In this document: in pieces, positions 1-9,182 of the stretch
Layout: each line of letters opens with the position of its first letter
Position numbering within the stretch: the stretch's first letter is position 1
Assembly: GCA_023400235.1 (NCBI GenBank)
Contig: JAEXFI010000027.1
Span: 1-64,000, forward strand
Length of the DNA stretch: 64,000 nt
Reading direction: 5' to 3'
Source of the DNA: Bacillota bacterium
Lineage (GTDB): Bacteria; Bacillota; Clostridia; Acetivibrionales; DSM-1351
The notes under the pieces: model-generated
What the model saw: the letters and a program-made list of their open reading frames with translations, nothing else
Told to the model about the DNA's origin: nothing
Databases searched by the model: none
Position numbers and translations under genes: made by a program

Positions 1-136
1 CTCCTAATCCTTATACTATATCACAATGCGAGAAAAAGCGCAATAGTAAAATGAAAAAATTGACAAAAAAATAAGCCTATATCAAGGCTTCCGTGGATTT
101 TTTTTCTATTCAACTGTCAAACTCCCGGCACCGGCG

Positions 137-208
137 AAAGTCCATTCCAGGATGACTGAACCTATGGTATACTAATAATTGTAAATAAGCTTTGAATGCA
201 GGGATACA
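137..208 (+). repeat. Promoter-region repeat, copy 1
   Basis: About 72 bp that recurs with roughly five mismatches at 46186-46257. It ends at the first codons of the helicase gene. It contains an extended -10 element, TG-G-TATACT (TG at 165-166, TATACT at 168-173), and a weak -35 (TTCCAG, 145-150). The repeat therefore carries a promoter plus leader rather than coding sequence. Confidence 0.75.
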
Positions 209-213
209 GAAGA

Positions 214-3123
214 ATGCTTGGATATGAAGAACTTTATGAAAAATATCAAAAGCTGTTGGAAGAAAACAAAAGGCTGCGAATTAAAAATGAAGATTACAAA
301 GAACAGCTTGGTTTAGTTTTGCCCAAATTTGATGTTGAAATTCAGAATAAAAAAGAAACAGACAGTATCCCATCCGAGCAGTTTCTTAACCTCGATCAAG
401 TAATCAATATCAGTTCGCCTCAGGATAAAATCAGCCTGTTTATGTCCTTGTTCCGAGGAAGAGCGGATGTGTATGCAAAGAAATGGCAGAGCAAGGAAGG
501 AAAATCAGGGTACTCCCCTGTGTGCATAAATGAATGGTCAAAAGGAGTTTGCAATAAGCCAAGGATTAAATGCTCCGATTGTACGAATAAGGATTATGCA
601 ATTCTTGATTCTGCAGCTATAGATAAGCATTTGAGGGGCAAGGCGGTATATGGTATTTATCCTATGCTGCCAGATGAAAATTGCTTCTTTCTGGCCATGG
701 ATTTCGATGATGAAGGCTGGCAGCAGGATATAAACGCACTGCAGGATATATGCGTCAAAAGGGATATCCCAACTGCTATTGAGCGATCCCAGTCAGGAAA
801 TGGCGCTCATGCATGGTTCTTTTTCAATGACGGAATCAGTGCCTCAACTGCAAGAAAATTTGGATCCTTACTTCTAACCTGTGCAATGCTGGAGCGGCAT
901 GAGATCAAGTTCAGCTCTTACGACCGCCTTTTTCCCAATCAGGATACGCTCCCCAAAGGAGGCTTTGGAAATCTTATCGCATTGCCATTACAAGCGAATG
1001 CCCGGAAAAATAGTAATAGTGTGTTTATTGATGAGAATTTTCAGCCATACGATGACCAGTGGCGTTTTTTGAGCAATGTCCGAAGGTTAAGTGATGAGGA
1101 TATCAATACATATATCTCACAGCTTGGCGGCCATGAACTGGGAGATCTGAGGCAAAGCGAGGATGAAGATATCCGTCCCTGGGAAAGGAAAAAGCCGGAT
1201 AGCAAGTTCAATAAAGCAGATATCCCGGATGCGGTGTATATAACAAAAGCAAATATGCTCTACATTCATAAAAATGGATTTTCAAATAAAGCCTTGAACA
1301 GCCTGAAACGCATGGCCGCTTTCAGAAATCCTGATTTTTACAAGGCCCAGGCCATGAGATTACCCACCTATGATAAACCGCGAATCATTTCTTTATCCGA
1401 GGAAACACCGGATTACCTGTGCCTTCCAAGAGGATGTGAGAATGATTTGATAAACATGTTTAGTATATTGAAAACGGATATAGAATGGGTAGATGAAACC
1501 AGCCCCGGCAGAAGTATCAGTGTTGACTTCAATGGGCAGCTTCGTGAAGAACAGGCTGAGGCAGCAGAGTCAATGCTGGAGTACGAGAATGGAGTTTTAT
1601 CAGCAACTACCGCTTTTGGGAAAACAGTAATAGGAGCAAAATTGATATCCGCAAGAAAAGTGAACACACTTGTACTTGTACACACCCAGCAGTTGTTGGA
1701 GCAGTGGAAGGAACGGCTGAACCAGTTTTTGACGATAAATGAAGAGCTGCCTGCCGACCCTGTAAAAAAGCGAGGCAGAAAAAAAGTGCGGAGCATTATC
1801 GGACAGTTGGGCGGAGGAAAGAAAAATTTAAGCGGCATTATCGATATTGCGATTATGCAATCATTGGTCAAAGGCGACGAGGTAAACGAGGTTGTGCGAG
1901 ATTATGGTATGGTTATCGTCGATGAATGCCATCATGTGCCTGCGTTCAGCTTTGAGCAAATATTAAAAAGTGTTTCAGCCAAATATGTTTACGGCCTGAC
2001 GGCAACTCCTGTAAGGCAGGATGGGCATCATCCGATTATATTCCTGCACTGCGGTCCTGTAAGATACAAGGTGGATGCGAGAGAGCAAGCCGAAAAAAGG
2101 CCCTTTGAACACTATATCATCCCCCGCTTTACTCCTTTCAGAAAGCCTGTCAGTCAGGATGAAAAGGAATGGTCCATCGGTGAAATCTATTCTGAAATCG
2201 GCACCAGTCAAATCCGAAATAAGCTGATCATAGACGATGTAATCAGTTGTGTAAGAGAAGGGCGCAACCCGATTATACTGACCGAGAGGACAGCTCATGT
2301 TGAATTAATCACAGATCAGCTATCAAAGGTGCTTCCCAATGTTATTGTTTTAATTGGCGGAATGCCTGCACGGGAAAGAAAAGCAGCGCTTGAAAGGCTT
2401 TCAGGTATTCCGGCAAAAGAGAATATTGTTATCGTTGCCACAGGTAGGTTTGTCGGCGAAGGCTTTGACGAGCCTAGACTGGACACTTTATTTCTGGCGA
2501 TGCCTGTTGCCTGGAAAGGAACAGTACAGCAATATGCCGGGCGGCTTCACAGATTATATCAAAATAAGAGCGAAGTCCAGATTTATGATTATGTTGATGT
2601 TCACGTAGGCGTTCTTGAACGGATGTATCAGAAGAGGCTCAAGGGATATGCTTCCATAGGGTATTCGGCTAAAAGTGATGGTAAACCGTTTGAAGCTACA
2701 AACGCTATTTTTGATAACCGTAATTTTATGACAGTATTCTGTAATGATATTTCCGCAGCGAAATCAGATATGGTTATCGTCAGTCCGTATATGACGAAAA
2801 AACGTCTAAATCAGATGATGAATATCCTTTCTTCAGGAATTAATAACGGGGCAAAGCTCACAATAATCACCAGACCTGAGTCTGATTACAAAGAGAAGAA
2901 TAAGTCCGGATTTGAGGATATGCTTAATTCCATAAGAAGTGCAGGGGCAAGCATTATCTTTAAATCAAATATTCATCAGAAATTTGCGGTGATTGATCAA
3001 AGGATCGTTTGGTACGGAAGCATAAATTTTCTGAGCTTTGGGAGTGCTGAGGAGAGTATAATGCGTCTGGACAGCATCAATATTGCAAATGAATTGACAG
3101 GCACGATTGAAGAAATGCTATGA
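214..3123 (+). CDS. AEP primase-like / SF2 helicase / PLD-like conflict protein
   Basis: Large multidomain nucleic-acid enzyme of about 970 residues. A short coiled-coil start is followed by an archaeo-eukaryotic primase-like domain of the TOTE conflict-system type (about residues 65-305). That domain has a Cys cluster (CNKPRIKCSDC), an acidic AMDFDDEGW stretch and SGNGAHAWFF. The SF2 helicase core follows, with TTAFGKT, the DECHH box, GLTATP, and the C-terminal motifs GEGFDEPRLD and QYAGRLHR. The C-terminus has one phospholipase-D-like HxKxxxxD motif (HQKFAVID, then YGS). In known families this mix belongs to predicted replication-linked conflict or defence genes. I chose ATG 214 because AGGG at 200-203 precedes it at SD distance; the in-frame ATG at 196 has no SD. 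The fusion is seen directly; the defence role is inferred. Confidence 0.85.
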   Translation: MLGYEELYEKYQKLLEENKRLRIKNEDYKEQLGLVLPKFDVEIQNKKETDSIPSEQFLNLDQVINISSPQDKISLFMSLFRGRADVYAKKWQSKEGKSGYSPVCINEWSKGVCNKPRIKCSDCTNKDYAILDSAAIDKHLRGKAVYGIYPMLPDENCFFLAMDFDDEGWQQDINALQDICVKRDIPTAIERSQSGNGAHAWFFFNDGISASTARKFGSLLLTCAMLERHEIKFSSYDRLFPNQDTLPKGGFGNLIALPLQANARKNSNSVFIDENFQPYDDQWRFLSNVRRLSDEDINTYISQLGGHELGDLRQSEDEDIRPWERKKPDSKFNKADIPDAVYITKANMLYIHKNGFSNKALNSLKRMAAFRNPDFYKAQAMRLPTYDKPRIISLSEETPDYLCLPRGCENDLINMFSILKTDIEWVDETSPGRSISVDFNGQLREEQAEAAESMLEYENGVLSATTAFGKTVIGAKLISARKVNTLVLVHTQQLLEQWKERLNQFLTINEELPADPVKKRGRKKVRSIIGQLGGGKKNLSGIIDIAIMQSLVKGDEVNEVVRDYGMVIVDECHHVPAFSFEQILKSVSAKYVYGLTATPVRQDGHHPIIFLHCGPVRYKVDAREQAEKRPFEHYIIPRFTPFRKPVSQDEKEWSIGEIYSEIGTSQIRNKLIIDDVISCVREGRNPIILTERTAHVELITDQLSKVLPNVIVLIGGMPARERKAALERLSGIPAKENIVIVATGRFVGEGFDEPRLDTLFLAMPVAWKGTVQQYAGRLHRLYQNKSEVQIYDYVDVHVGVLERMYQKRLKGYASIGYSAKSDGKPFEATNAIFDNRNFMTVFCNDISAAKSDMVIVSPYMTKKRLNQMMNILSSGINNGAKLTIITRPESDYKEKNKSGFEDMLNSIRSAGASIIFKSNIHQKFAVIDQRIVWYGSINFLSFGSAEESIMRLDSINIANELTGTIEEML

Positions 3124-3143
3124 ACAGAAGGGAGAAATCATTC

Positions 3144-4068
3144 ATGGGAGAGTTTAAGTACAAAGAAGAAACAAACAGGATTGAGTTCAAGCAGGAGCTT
3201 AACGACAAACTGGAAAAGGAAGTTGTCAGTTTTCTGAACTATCCTGAAGGTGGGACAATATATATTGGCATAGATAATCATGGAGAGGTTGTCGGCGTTG
3301 CTAATACAGATGATATTCAATTGAAAGTAAAAGACCATGTAAAGAACAATATATTGCCGTCAACGTTAGGTCTGTTCGATGTTATATGTGAAACGAGTGA
3401 CGGTAAGAACTATATAAAAGTTAATATAGCCAGCGGTCAGGAAAAGCCATACTATATAAAAAGGTATGGAATGTCTTCCAATTTATGACAGGATTGAAAT
3501 AACATCCACAGGTGGTTTGGTTCAAGGTATGACCGAGGAGGAATTTTTCAGCGGATATTCTGCACCAAGAAACAAGGAGCTAATGCGGGTTTTTAAAGAT
3601 AGGCACCTTGTAGAGCAATTGGGTTCAGGCATGATAAGAATTCTCAAGAAATATGATTGTTCAATCTTTACAATCACGCCCAATTTTATTAAAGTTGCTT
3701 TCCCATTCTTAACAATAAGGCCAGATGGCGTATTAAGTGGCGGAATAAATAGCGGATTAAATGGCGGATTAAATGGCGGATTAAAATTACTATTGGATGT
3801 CATAAAGAGTAATCCGGGAATCAAAGCTAAAGATGCTTCGGCACTTTTAGACAATCGTCCGGTTAGCACGATAGAAAAGCAAATACGGGAATTAACCGGC
3901 AAAGGTTTAATTGAACGGCGAGGCAGTAAAAAGTCCGGAGGCTACTATGTGGTGGAGATTGATGAACAAGAATCGGAGCTCTTTGATGAGAGACTGGAAA
4001 AAATGGAGAAAAAATTCCAGCCAAGTCAGGAAGAATTTTATATCCACAGCCATTCTATTATACAGTGA
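3144..4068 (+). pseudogene. AlbA_2 / putative transcriptional regulator, broken
   Basis: Two overlapping frames together give the two ends of a Schlafen-AlbA_2-domain protein. The first (to 3488) has the AlbA_2 start: NRIEFKQEL, FLNYPEGGTIYIGIDNHGEVVG. The second resumes around 3470 with YDRIEITSTGGLVQGMTEEEFFSGYSAPRN and VEQLGSGMIRILKKY, the ATPase-like C-terminal part of the family, followed by a Gly-rich SGGINSGLNGGLNGGL linker and a winged-helix-like end. The middle of the family, normally well over 100 residues, is absent, and the join changes frame, so this is a deletion derivative. It starts 20 bases after the helicase gene and was probably its operon partner. ATG 3144 is preceded by AAGGGAG. 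Confidence 0.75.
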
Positions 4069-4148
4069 GTTTACTTTATCGATATAAGCATAATAAGATG
4101 CAGCATGCAGATAAGAATTTCTAACTGTGTAAGATAGGGAGAGCTAAA

Positions 4149-5720
4149 ATGATAACGGATTATAATCTTGCAGAGAAATCAAAAGAACAGCTGGTGGAGT
4201 TAATAAACAAGCTTCTTATAAGATTGCCGGAGAAAGAGCGTATAGAATTTATCTCACGCTGGATAAGCCCTCAAGCTGCTCTTACCGAGGTCTGTGCGGG
4301 AGATAGTAATAATTTCATAGTGAGGGTTGAGAAGTTTTGTAGGGATTGCTTGGATAAAAAATACTATGCAGACCCGGATTGTGAAGTTTATTATAATAAT
4401 TACACCGATGACATGGTCGATTATTCTTCTTCCAAATGGGCAGAAGAGTTCGAACAGCTTTATAAATTGACGGTCATGTTTTCGAGAAACGGTGAGTTTG
4501 AAGTATCTCTTAAGAGCTTTGATATGCTGTTTGATTGCCTGCAAGAGTCAGAGAGCGATGAGGAAATTCTTGGTACAACAGACCCTTCAATATATATAGA
4601 GGTTAATTGGGATTTGGTATTTGAAGAATATTATCGATCTATTGCGGGCCATTTGACAGATAAAAGGCAGTCAGTATATAAAGCTGTGGAGGTATGGGTG
4701 CGTGGTGGAAATCAACATTCAGAAAGTATATTCGACTACTTTGCAGATATTAAGCTTATCGAGGAAGCTATCAGATATAAAATAAATGAATGCTCAGAAT
4801 GCTGGACAATGCAGCATGAATTATATGAGCTCCTAAAAAGCTTTTATATCAAGAACAATAAAGTGTTTGATGAAATAGCAATGCCAGAAAGCATGCTGCG
4901 CTATAGCAAGAATTTTACCTATGATGCAGTGCAGGGCTATATAGGGCATCAAAAGTGGAGCACTGCAGTTAATACAATTTTACCTGCTTTAAAGGTTATT
5001 GATAATGAACGCATATTGGAAGCTCTTAATGTTAGTCTGACAGACTGCTATGAGGAATTAAAGCTATATGACAAGGGGCTGGAGGCTGCAACTGCACTTT
5101 TTAAGAAACACTCTAAAAAACACAATTATTATTTGAAGGCCAGGAGACTTGCTGACAAACTAAAACGGTTGGACTATTTTGTAAAGGAAATGACTGCATT
5201 TGCCAGGACTTGCGATGGATACTATTCTGTTGAAATTCTGTTAAGAATACTATCCTGTGAAGGGTGTACAAATGATATGCTTAATTTTGCCCTGACGGCT
5301 GATGGATATAGAAGGCATGATTATATGAAATATACCTTTAAGTCTTTAATCTACAGAGCACTAAGAGGCAAGGACAGAGACAATATTCCGGTAGCGTTAA
5401 AGGAACTAATCGGTGGATTGGAGCATGATAAAATTTCTGGAATAGCGGATATGGAGGATGGTTTTCAAAGCATGGAAAGTGAAGGCTATTTATTGCAAAG
5501 TGCTATTAATGTCCTTAAAGATATAATACAGTTCCATATAGCTGCTGCTAAGAGGACAAGGTATGCAAGAGCGGCGTACTACTGCTCCCTGGTACAGGGG
5601 ATTTATACATACCTGAATGAGCAGGATGAATTTGAAAATTATTATGCTGCTATCCTGTCCGGAAATACGAGAAAACCGGCTTTAAGAGATGAGATGAGGA
5701 AAGTTCTTTTCACTATATAG
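4149..5720 (+). CDS. Helical-repeat protein, function unknown
   Basis: A 523-residue soluble protein with no signal peptide or membrane segment. I do not recognise a named family. The C-terminal two thirds is strongly helical, and the spacing of small and aromatic residues (LALNVSLTDCYEELKLYDKGLEAATALF-like blocks) suggests TPR-type repeats, hence a binding scaffold. An SD (AGGGAG, 4136-4141) precedes ATG 4149. It lies 80 bases after the broken AlbA_2 gene, in the same direction as the helicase and the small gene that follows. A decayed partial copy of about residues 75-140 lies at 13296-13490, so this gene or a paralogue has been duplicated locally. Confidence 0.6.
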   Translation: MITDYNLAEKSKEQLVELINKLLIRLPEKERIEFISRWISPQAALTEVCAGDSNNFIVRVEKFCRDCLDKKYYADPDCEVYYNNYTDDMVDYSSSKWAEEFEQLYKLTVMFSRNGEFEVSLKSFDMLFDCLQESESDEEILGTTDPSIYIEVNWDLVFEEYYRSIAGHLTDKRQSVYKAVEVWVRGGNQHSESIFDYFADIKLIEEAIRYKINECSECWTMQHELYELLKSFYIKNNKVFDEIAMPESMLRYSKNFTYDAVQGYIGHQKWSTAVNTILPALKVIDNERILEALNVSLTDCYEELKLYDKGLEAATALFKKHSKKHNYYLKARRLADKLKRLDYFVKEMTAFARTCDGYYSVEILLRILSCEGCTNDMLNFALTADGYRRHDYMKYTFKSLIYRALRGKDRDNIPVALKELIGGLEHDKISGIADMEDGFQSMESEGYLLQSAINVLKDIIQFHIAAAKRTRYARAAYYCSLVQGIYTYLNEQDEFENYYAAILSGNTRKPALRDEMRKVLFTI

Positions 5721-5772
5721 TGACTCAATTTAGTACTACATTCATAAAATTATCTTCATGGAGACTTTGTAT

Positions 5773-5991
5773 ATGAGAAAAAAAGAAAAACATAATAGAG
5801 AAATTGAAATATGGACAGAGGAAGAATACGAAGAGTATTTAAAAGGCTCATATGGACTGGCGTTTATAGCCGGCTATACTGAAGGTGGGATGCCCTACGG
5901 ACTGCCAGTTGAAAATGATGATGATAACGAAGTATATAAAGCATGTAGAAAATATAATTCCAGTGATACTGATGAAGAGTTACCGTTTTAA
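5773..5991 (+). CDS. Small acidic hypothetical protein
   Basis: A 72-residue, mostly hydrophilic and acidic protein (IWTEEEYEEYLKGSYGLAFIAGYTEGGMPYGLP, then an Asp/Glu-rich tail). I know no family for it. I chose ATG 5773 over the in-frame ATG at 5758 because GGAG at 5760-5763 stands nine bases before it and nothing SD-like precedes 5758. It lies between two larger unknown genes in the same direction and could be co-transcribed with them. Confidence 0.5.
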   Translation: MRKKEKHNREIEIWTEEEYEEYLKGSYGLAFIAGYTEGGMPYGLPVENDDDNEVYKACRKYNSSDTDEELPF

Positions 5992-6034
5992 GATAGTGAA
6001 ACGAACGGATTCTAATTAAAAAGAGGGTATATCA

Positions 6035-7267
6035 ATGGACGAAAAAATTGATAAGAAAACAGAAGAAGCACTGATGAAAGCGTTGGAAAATGCGAAAGCC
6101 TATGGACATCGGCTCCAGGAAAACAGGGAGCAGCGGCTTTGGAAAAAAGTCGAGATTCCATGCAGTCTTCATAATGCCATAAGTGGGCTGACAAAAGGCG
6201 AAATGGATAATATCCGTAAAAAGTATGATCTTAAAAATTTAAGCGCATTAAAAAAGCAGGAACTGGCAGACGAGCTTTCCAGGCTGATTCCCATGAAATT
6301 CAAAGCTTCCATCTATACTTTGGATAAAAGCAGATATGATTTTATAAAAACAATCATTAGAAATTCAGGAATGATACCGGATATCGGTATCTCGGTTTCC
6401 AATGCGGAGGCCTTTATGAATTACAGCATGGTCTTTCCCGGCATTTATGAGGATGAAAAGGTGCTGTTCATACCTGCGGAGCTGATAAACATTTTTATTC
6501 AGACAGACGGCAGTGAGCTGGAAAGTATTGTCCGGCACAATACCGAGTGGATACGCTTGACCCATGGGATGCTTTATTATTATGGCGTTATGGAAGCATG
6601 GCTCGTTAAAGAAAGGCTTGAGGAACTTACAGGAGAGAAAATTGATTTCACGGAATATATAAAGGTGATGTCCTTTGCTTGTGAGTTCTATGGACAGGTC
6701 AGCAGCACGCCCTATGGGTACAAGGATGACAGAGTATTTGATGCAAGGAAGATAGCAGAAGAGCATGATATGAGGCAGTCGGTTGACTATTATTCTTTTA
6801 CAAAAAAGCAGTTGTTAAGGGCAGGCGATCCGGATTATGTCGATAGAACACCCCATATGAACAGCTTTATCAGTTTCCTTTCAGAGCATTATCATCTGGA
6901 GGAGAAAGAAACAAATGAAATTGCGTTGCAAATAATCAATATGATTAATTCCGATTCAAAGCCCACGCTGATAATACAGTATCTGCAGAGCTGGCTGGAG
7001 TTTCCGTCCTTTGAATTTGCTCAGATAGTGACTGCAAAAATAATGGAGCTGTATAACAATACCCGGCAGTGGGCGCTAAAGGGGTATACTCCAAATGAGT
7101 TGTTCCAGAAGGACAAGAAATTCTTAAAGCCTTTGCCTGATATGCCATTTGAAGAAAGACAGCCAGTGGCCAAAGTAATTGACCTGGCTACCCGCACAAA
7201 GGTAGGACGAAATGACCCTTGCCCCTGCGGCAGCGGTAAGAAATATAAAAGGTGCTGCGGGAAATAA
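6035..7267 (+). CDS. SEC-C motif protein
   Basis: A 410-residue protein ending in a clear SEC-C zinc-binding motif (GRNDPCPCGSGKKYKRCC, the last 20 residues), the same module found at the C-terminus of SecA. The rest is helical and resembles other clostridial proteins of unknown role that carry this tail. There is no signal peptide or membrane segment, so it is probably cytoplasmic. An AGAGGG SD precedes ATG 6035. In other genomes such proteins often sit in defence or toxin-like neighbourhoods, which fits the helicase upstream, but the sequence gives no direct function. Confidence 0.7.
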   Translation: MDEKIDKKTEEALMKALENAKAYGHRLQENREQRLWKKVEIPCSLHNAISGLTKGEMDNIRKKYDLKNLSALKKQELADELSRLIPMKFKASIYTLDKSRYDFIKTIIRNSGMIPDIGISVSNAEAFMNYSMVFPGIYEDEKVLFIPAELINIFIQTDGSELESIVRHNTEWIRLTHGMLYYYGVMEAWLVKERLEELTGEKIDFTEYIKVMSFACEFYGQVSSTPYGYKDDRVFDARKIAEEHDMRQSVDYYSFTKKQLLRAGDPDYVDRTPHMNSFISFLSEHYHLEEKETNEIALQIINMINSDSKPTLIIQYLQSWLEFPSFEFAQIVTAKIMELYNNTRQWALKGYTPNELFQKDKKFLKPLPDMPFEERQPVAKVIDLATRTKVGRNDPCPCGSGKKYKRCCGK

Positions 7268-7591
7268 AGACATGCAGATAACCAACATTGTATCAAATAA
7301 AGGGAAGCGCTGGTTTCCAAGACTTGCAAAAAGAATATGGAATTGAGGTAAATATGCATGGCATACTGTGAAGCACTTTGGCAGCCTCAGGATTTCTCAA
7401 TCTACCCTTGAGTGCGTGATAATGATGATGTATTGTGGTTTTGAGGATAAATGAGGTAGAGGTAGGTAAACCACAATATGGTGTGGTTTTGGGCCAAAAA
7501 ATGGACAAAAATCCGAAGGTCTATCTGTAAACTGTATGACGGCAAAAATAAATATCAGGCTCCAAGTTTATTAAAATTCAAACGGCATTTC
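7268..7591. other. Intergenic, no gene seen
   Basis: No open frame with a plausible start or family match. The only structure is a short inverted repeat around 7468-7488 (AACCACA...TGTGGTT). It probably includes decayed coding sequence. Confidence 0.4.
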
Positions 7592-7620
7592 TTGACTTTT
7601 TAATACATTTCATCTATCAT
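7592..7620 (+). promoter_or_regulatory. Probable sigma-A promoter
   Basis: TTGACT (7592-7597), a 17-base spacer, then TATCAT (7615-7620), upstream of the hairpin at 7660 and the DUF2798 gene. A second -10-like TATAAT lies at 7649-7654 without a good -35. Confidence 0.5.
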
Positions 7621-7659
7621 ATTATTTATAAAATTAATACTTGGTGCGTATAATGGATC

Positions 7660-7698
7660 AGCACAAGACTTGTAATTGAGTCTTGTGCTATATTTTTT
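7660..7698 (+). terminator. Hairpin with U-tract in the leader of the DUF2798 gene
   Basis: Perfect 11-bp stem AGCACAAGACT / AGTCTTGTGCT (7660-7670 and 7679-7689), 8-base loop, followed by ATATTTTTT. It lies between a promoter-like sequence and the SD of the next gene, so it could end upstream transcription or act as a leader attenuator. Confidence 0.7.
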
Positions 7699-7733
7699 GC
7701 ACTAAGTAATTTATGACGAAAAGGAGAGAGTAT

Positions 7734-8257
7734 ATGGAATTTCACATGAAATTGCCCCGAAACAAAAAAGAATTTGCATTGTTTATGGCTGTTATATCCA
7801 TTATTTCAGTCAACATTATCGCACCCCTTATCACATTTTTTGAAACGGGTTTTCATTTAAGCGTATGGATTGAAACGTTACGAGTTATCCCATTCATTTG
7901 GTGTGCCGTCATTATGCTTGTATTGCTCACATACAAACCGGCTGAATGGTTAACTTCTCGGATTGTGCAAAAGGGGGACAGCTTTAGCTCCCATATCACG
8001 ATCAACATTCTGTGCTCTGTGCTGCTTATGTCAGTTTTTTTAACCGTTATAGGAACTTGGATTGGAACCAGACAAATAAGCGTTGAACCTATTCGTTTTT
8101 TTTCTACAGATGGCCACGCAATTTTGCAATTTCTTTTGGAATAGAGGCTTGCGTTGCACAACCGATTGCCAGATTGGTATTGTTGAAGGTGCATAAATTT
8201 AAGGATTCTTCAGCGCTAATGAATGTGAACGAAAAGATTACTGAGACAGAATTTTGA
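7734..8257 (+). pseudogene. DUF2798 membrane protein, frameshifted at a T8 run
   Basis: A small membrane protein with four predicted transmembrane segments of the DUF2798 type (LPRNKKEFALFMAVISIISVNIIAPLITFF... early, and WPRNFAISFGIEACVAQPIARLVLLKVH late). The early frame runs from ATG 7734 (AAGGAGAG at 7721-7728) and drifts out of register at the T8 run, 8096-8103, ending at 8144. The family's C-terminal signature continues in another frame to the stop at 8255-8257. A single-base change in the T-run explains this. It may be a true null allele, a phase-variable tract or a sequencing error. The function of the family is unknown. Confidence 0.7.
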
Positions 8258-8683
8258 TGCTTTTGTTTTATTACAGTTCAAGTGCTTTTTCTAAAACTTG
8301 TTTGTTTATCATTAAAACAAACCTTTAAAATCAGATTTTCACTATCTTTTTTAAAGGTGTGACTACTCAAAAAAAAGCTGCTATAATTATTGTAATATTT
8401 GGTATGAATATACTGTTTCTTAGTTTCGGTTACTATCGCCGCGGCGGTTTAGCGCTATTTAGATAATCCGCAAGCAAAAATTAGGAACATTCTTTATGGG
8501 TAAGATAAAAGACAGACACAGTTATATGCAGTTACTAAAATAATTAGAAAAATTCACCATATTCCTGAATTGATAGATGAGTTGATGGCAATCAGGTAAA
8601 GTAAATTTCATAAAGAGATGTCAAAATACAGTTTGTTATTGGATGAACACAGTATTAAAGGAATGAAATGGGGTCGAAGATAA
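8258..8683. other. Intergenic, mostly featureless
   Basis: AT-rich, no convincing gene. A short frame reading IIRKIHHIPELIDELMAIR around 8540-8598 may be a relic of a coding region. No terminator or promoter was clear enough to list. Confidence 0.4.
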
Positions 8684-9169
8684 ATGGTAATTGTTTATGA
8701 ATCAAAAACGGGTTTTACAAAGAGATATGCTGATATGCTTGCTGCAAAGACCAGACTGAAGGTCTTCCGAGTAAAAGAACTGTCAAAGGTTAGTAAAGAC
8801 GAAGAAATCATTTTTCTTGGCTGGATGAAAGTCGGGAAAATACAGGGTCTTGATAAACTACGAAAATATAACGTCAAAGCTGTTTGTGGATCGGGCACCG
8901 GGCGAACCGCTGAGCCTAATACTGAAGCAGTTATCGAAAGGAATAAGATCAAAGGCATACCATTTTTTTATCTGCGCGGCGGATGTTTCCCTTTGAAAGA
9001 GTTAAAGGGCATGGATAAAATCATGCTCTCCATGTTTTTAAAGATGCTTAAAAGCCGCAAGGACAAAGATGAAAAGTTCGAAGAAGCCATCTCTATCATT
9101 GAAAACGGTTTTGACGGTGTAAAAGAGGAAAATCTTGAGCGTGTTCTGAAATGGCTCAACACAAGGTGA
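8684..9169 (+). CDS. Flavodoxin-domain protein
   Basis: A 161-residue flavodoxin-like protein. The start MVIVYESKTGFTKRYADMLA is the FMN phosphate-binding loop (T/S-x-T-G-x-T type), followed by an EEIIFLGWMKVGKIQG strand-loop and an FFYLRGGCFPLKEL segment typical of short HemG/flavodoxin_5-like members. It probably carries FMN and moves electrons in the cytoplasm; the partner is not evident. It ends 13 bases before the SDR gene, which has its own GGAGGAG site, so the two form a probable operon. Confidence 0.75.
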   Translation: MVIVYESKTGFTKRYADMLAAKTRLKVFRVKELSKVSKDEEIIFLGWMKVGKIQGLDKLRKYNVKAVCGSGTGRTAEPNTEAVIERNKIKGIPFFYLRGGCFPLKELKGMDKIMLSMFLKMLKSRKDKDEKFEEAISIIENGFDGVKEENLERVLKWLNTR

Positions 9170-9182
9170 AGGAGGAGTTTCT

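Noticed and set aside
1413..1871. 152-codon minus-strand frame inside the helicase gene
   Set aside because: Overlaps the conserved helicase motifs; composition is that of an antisense frame.
3720..3785. Short tandem repeat in the broken AlbA_2 gene considered as a CRISPR-like or VNTR array
   Set aside because: It codes a Gly-Leu-Asn linker repeat in frame (GGINSGLNGGLNGGL) common in this protein family; only a few units and no spacers.
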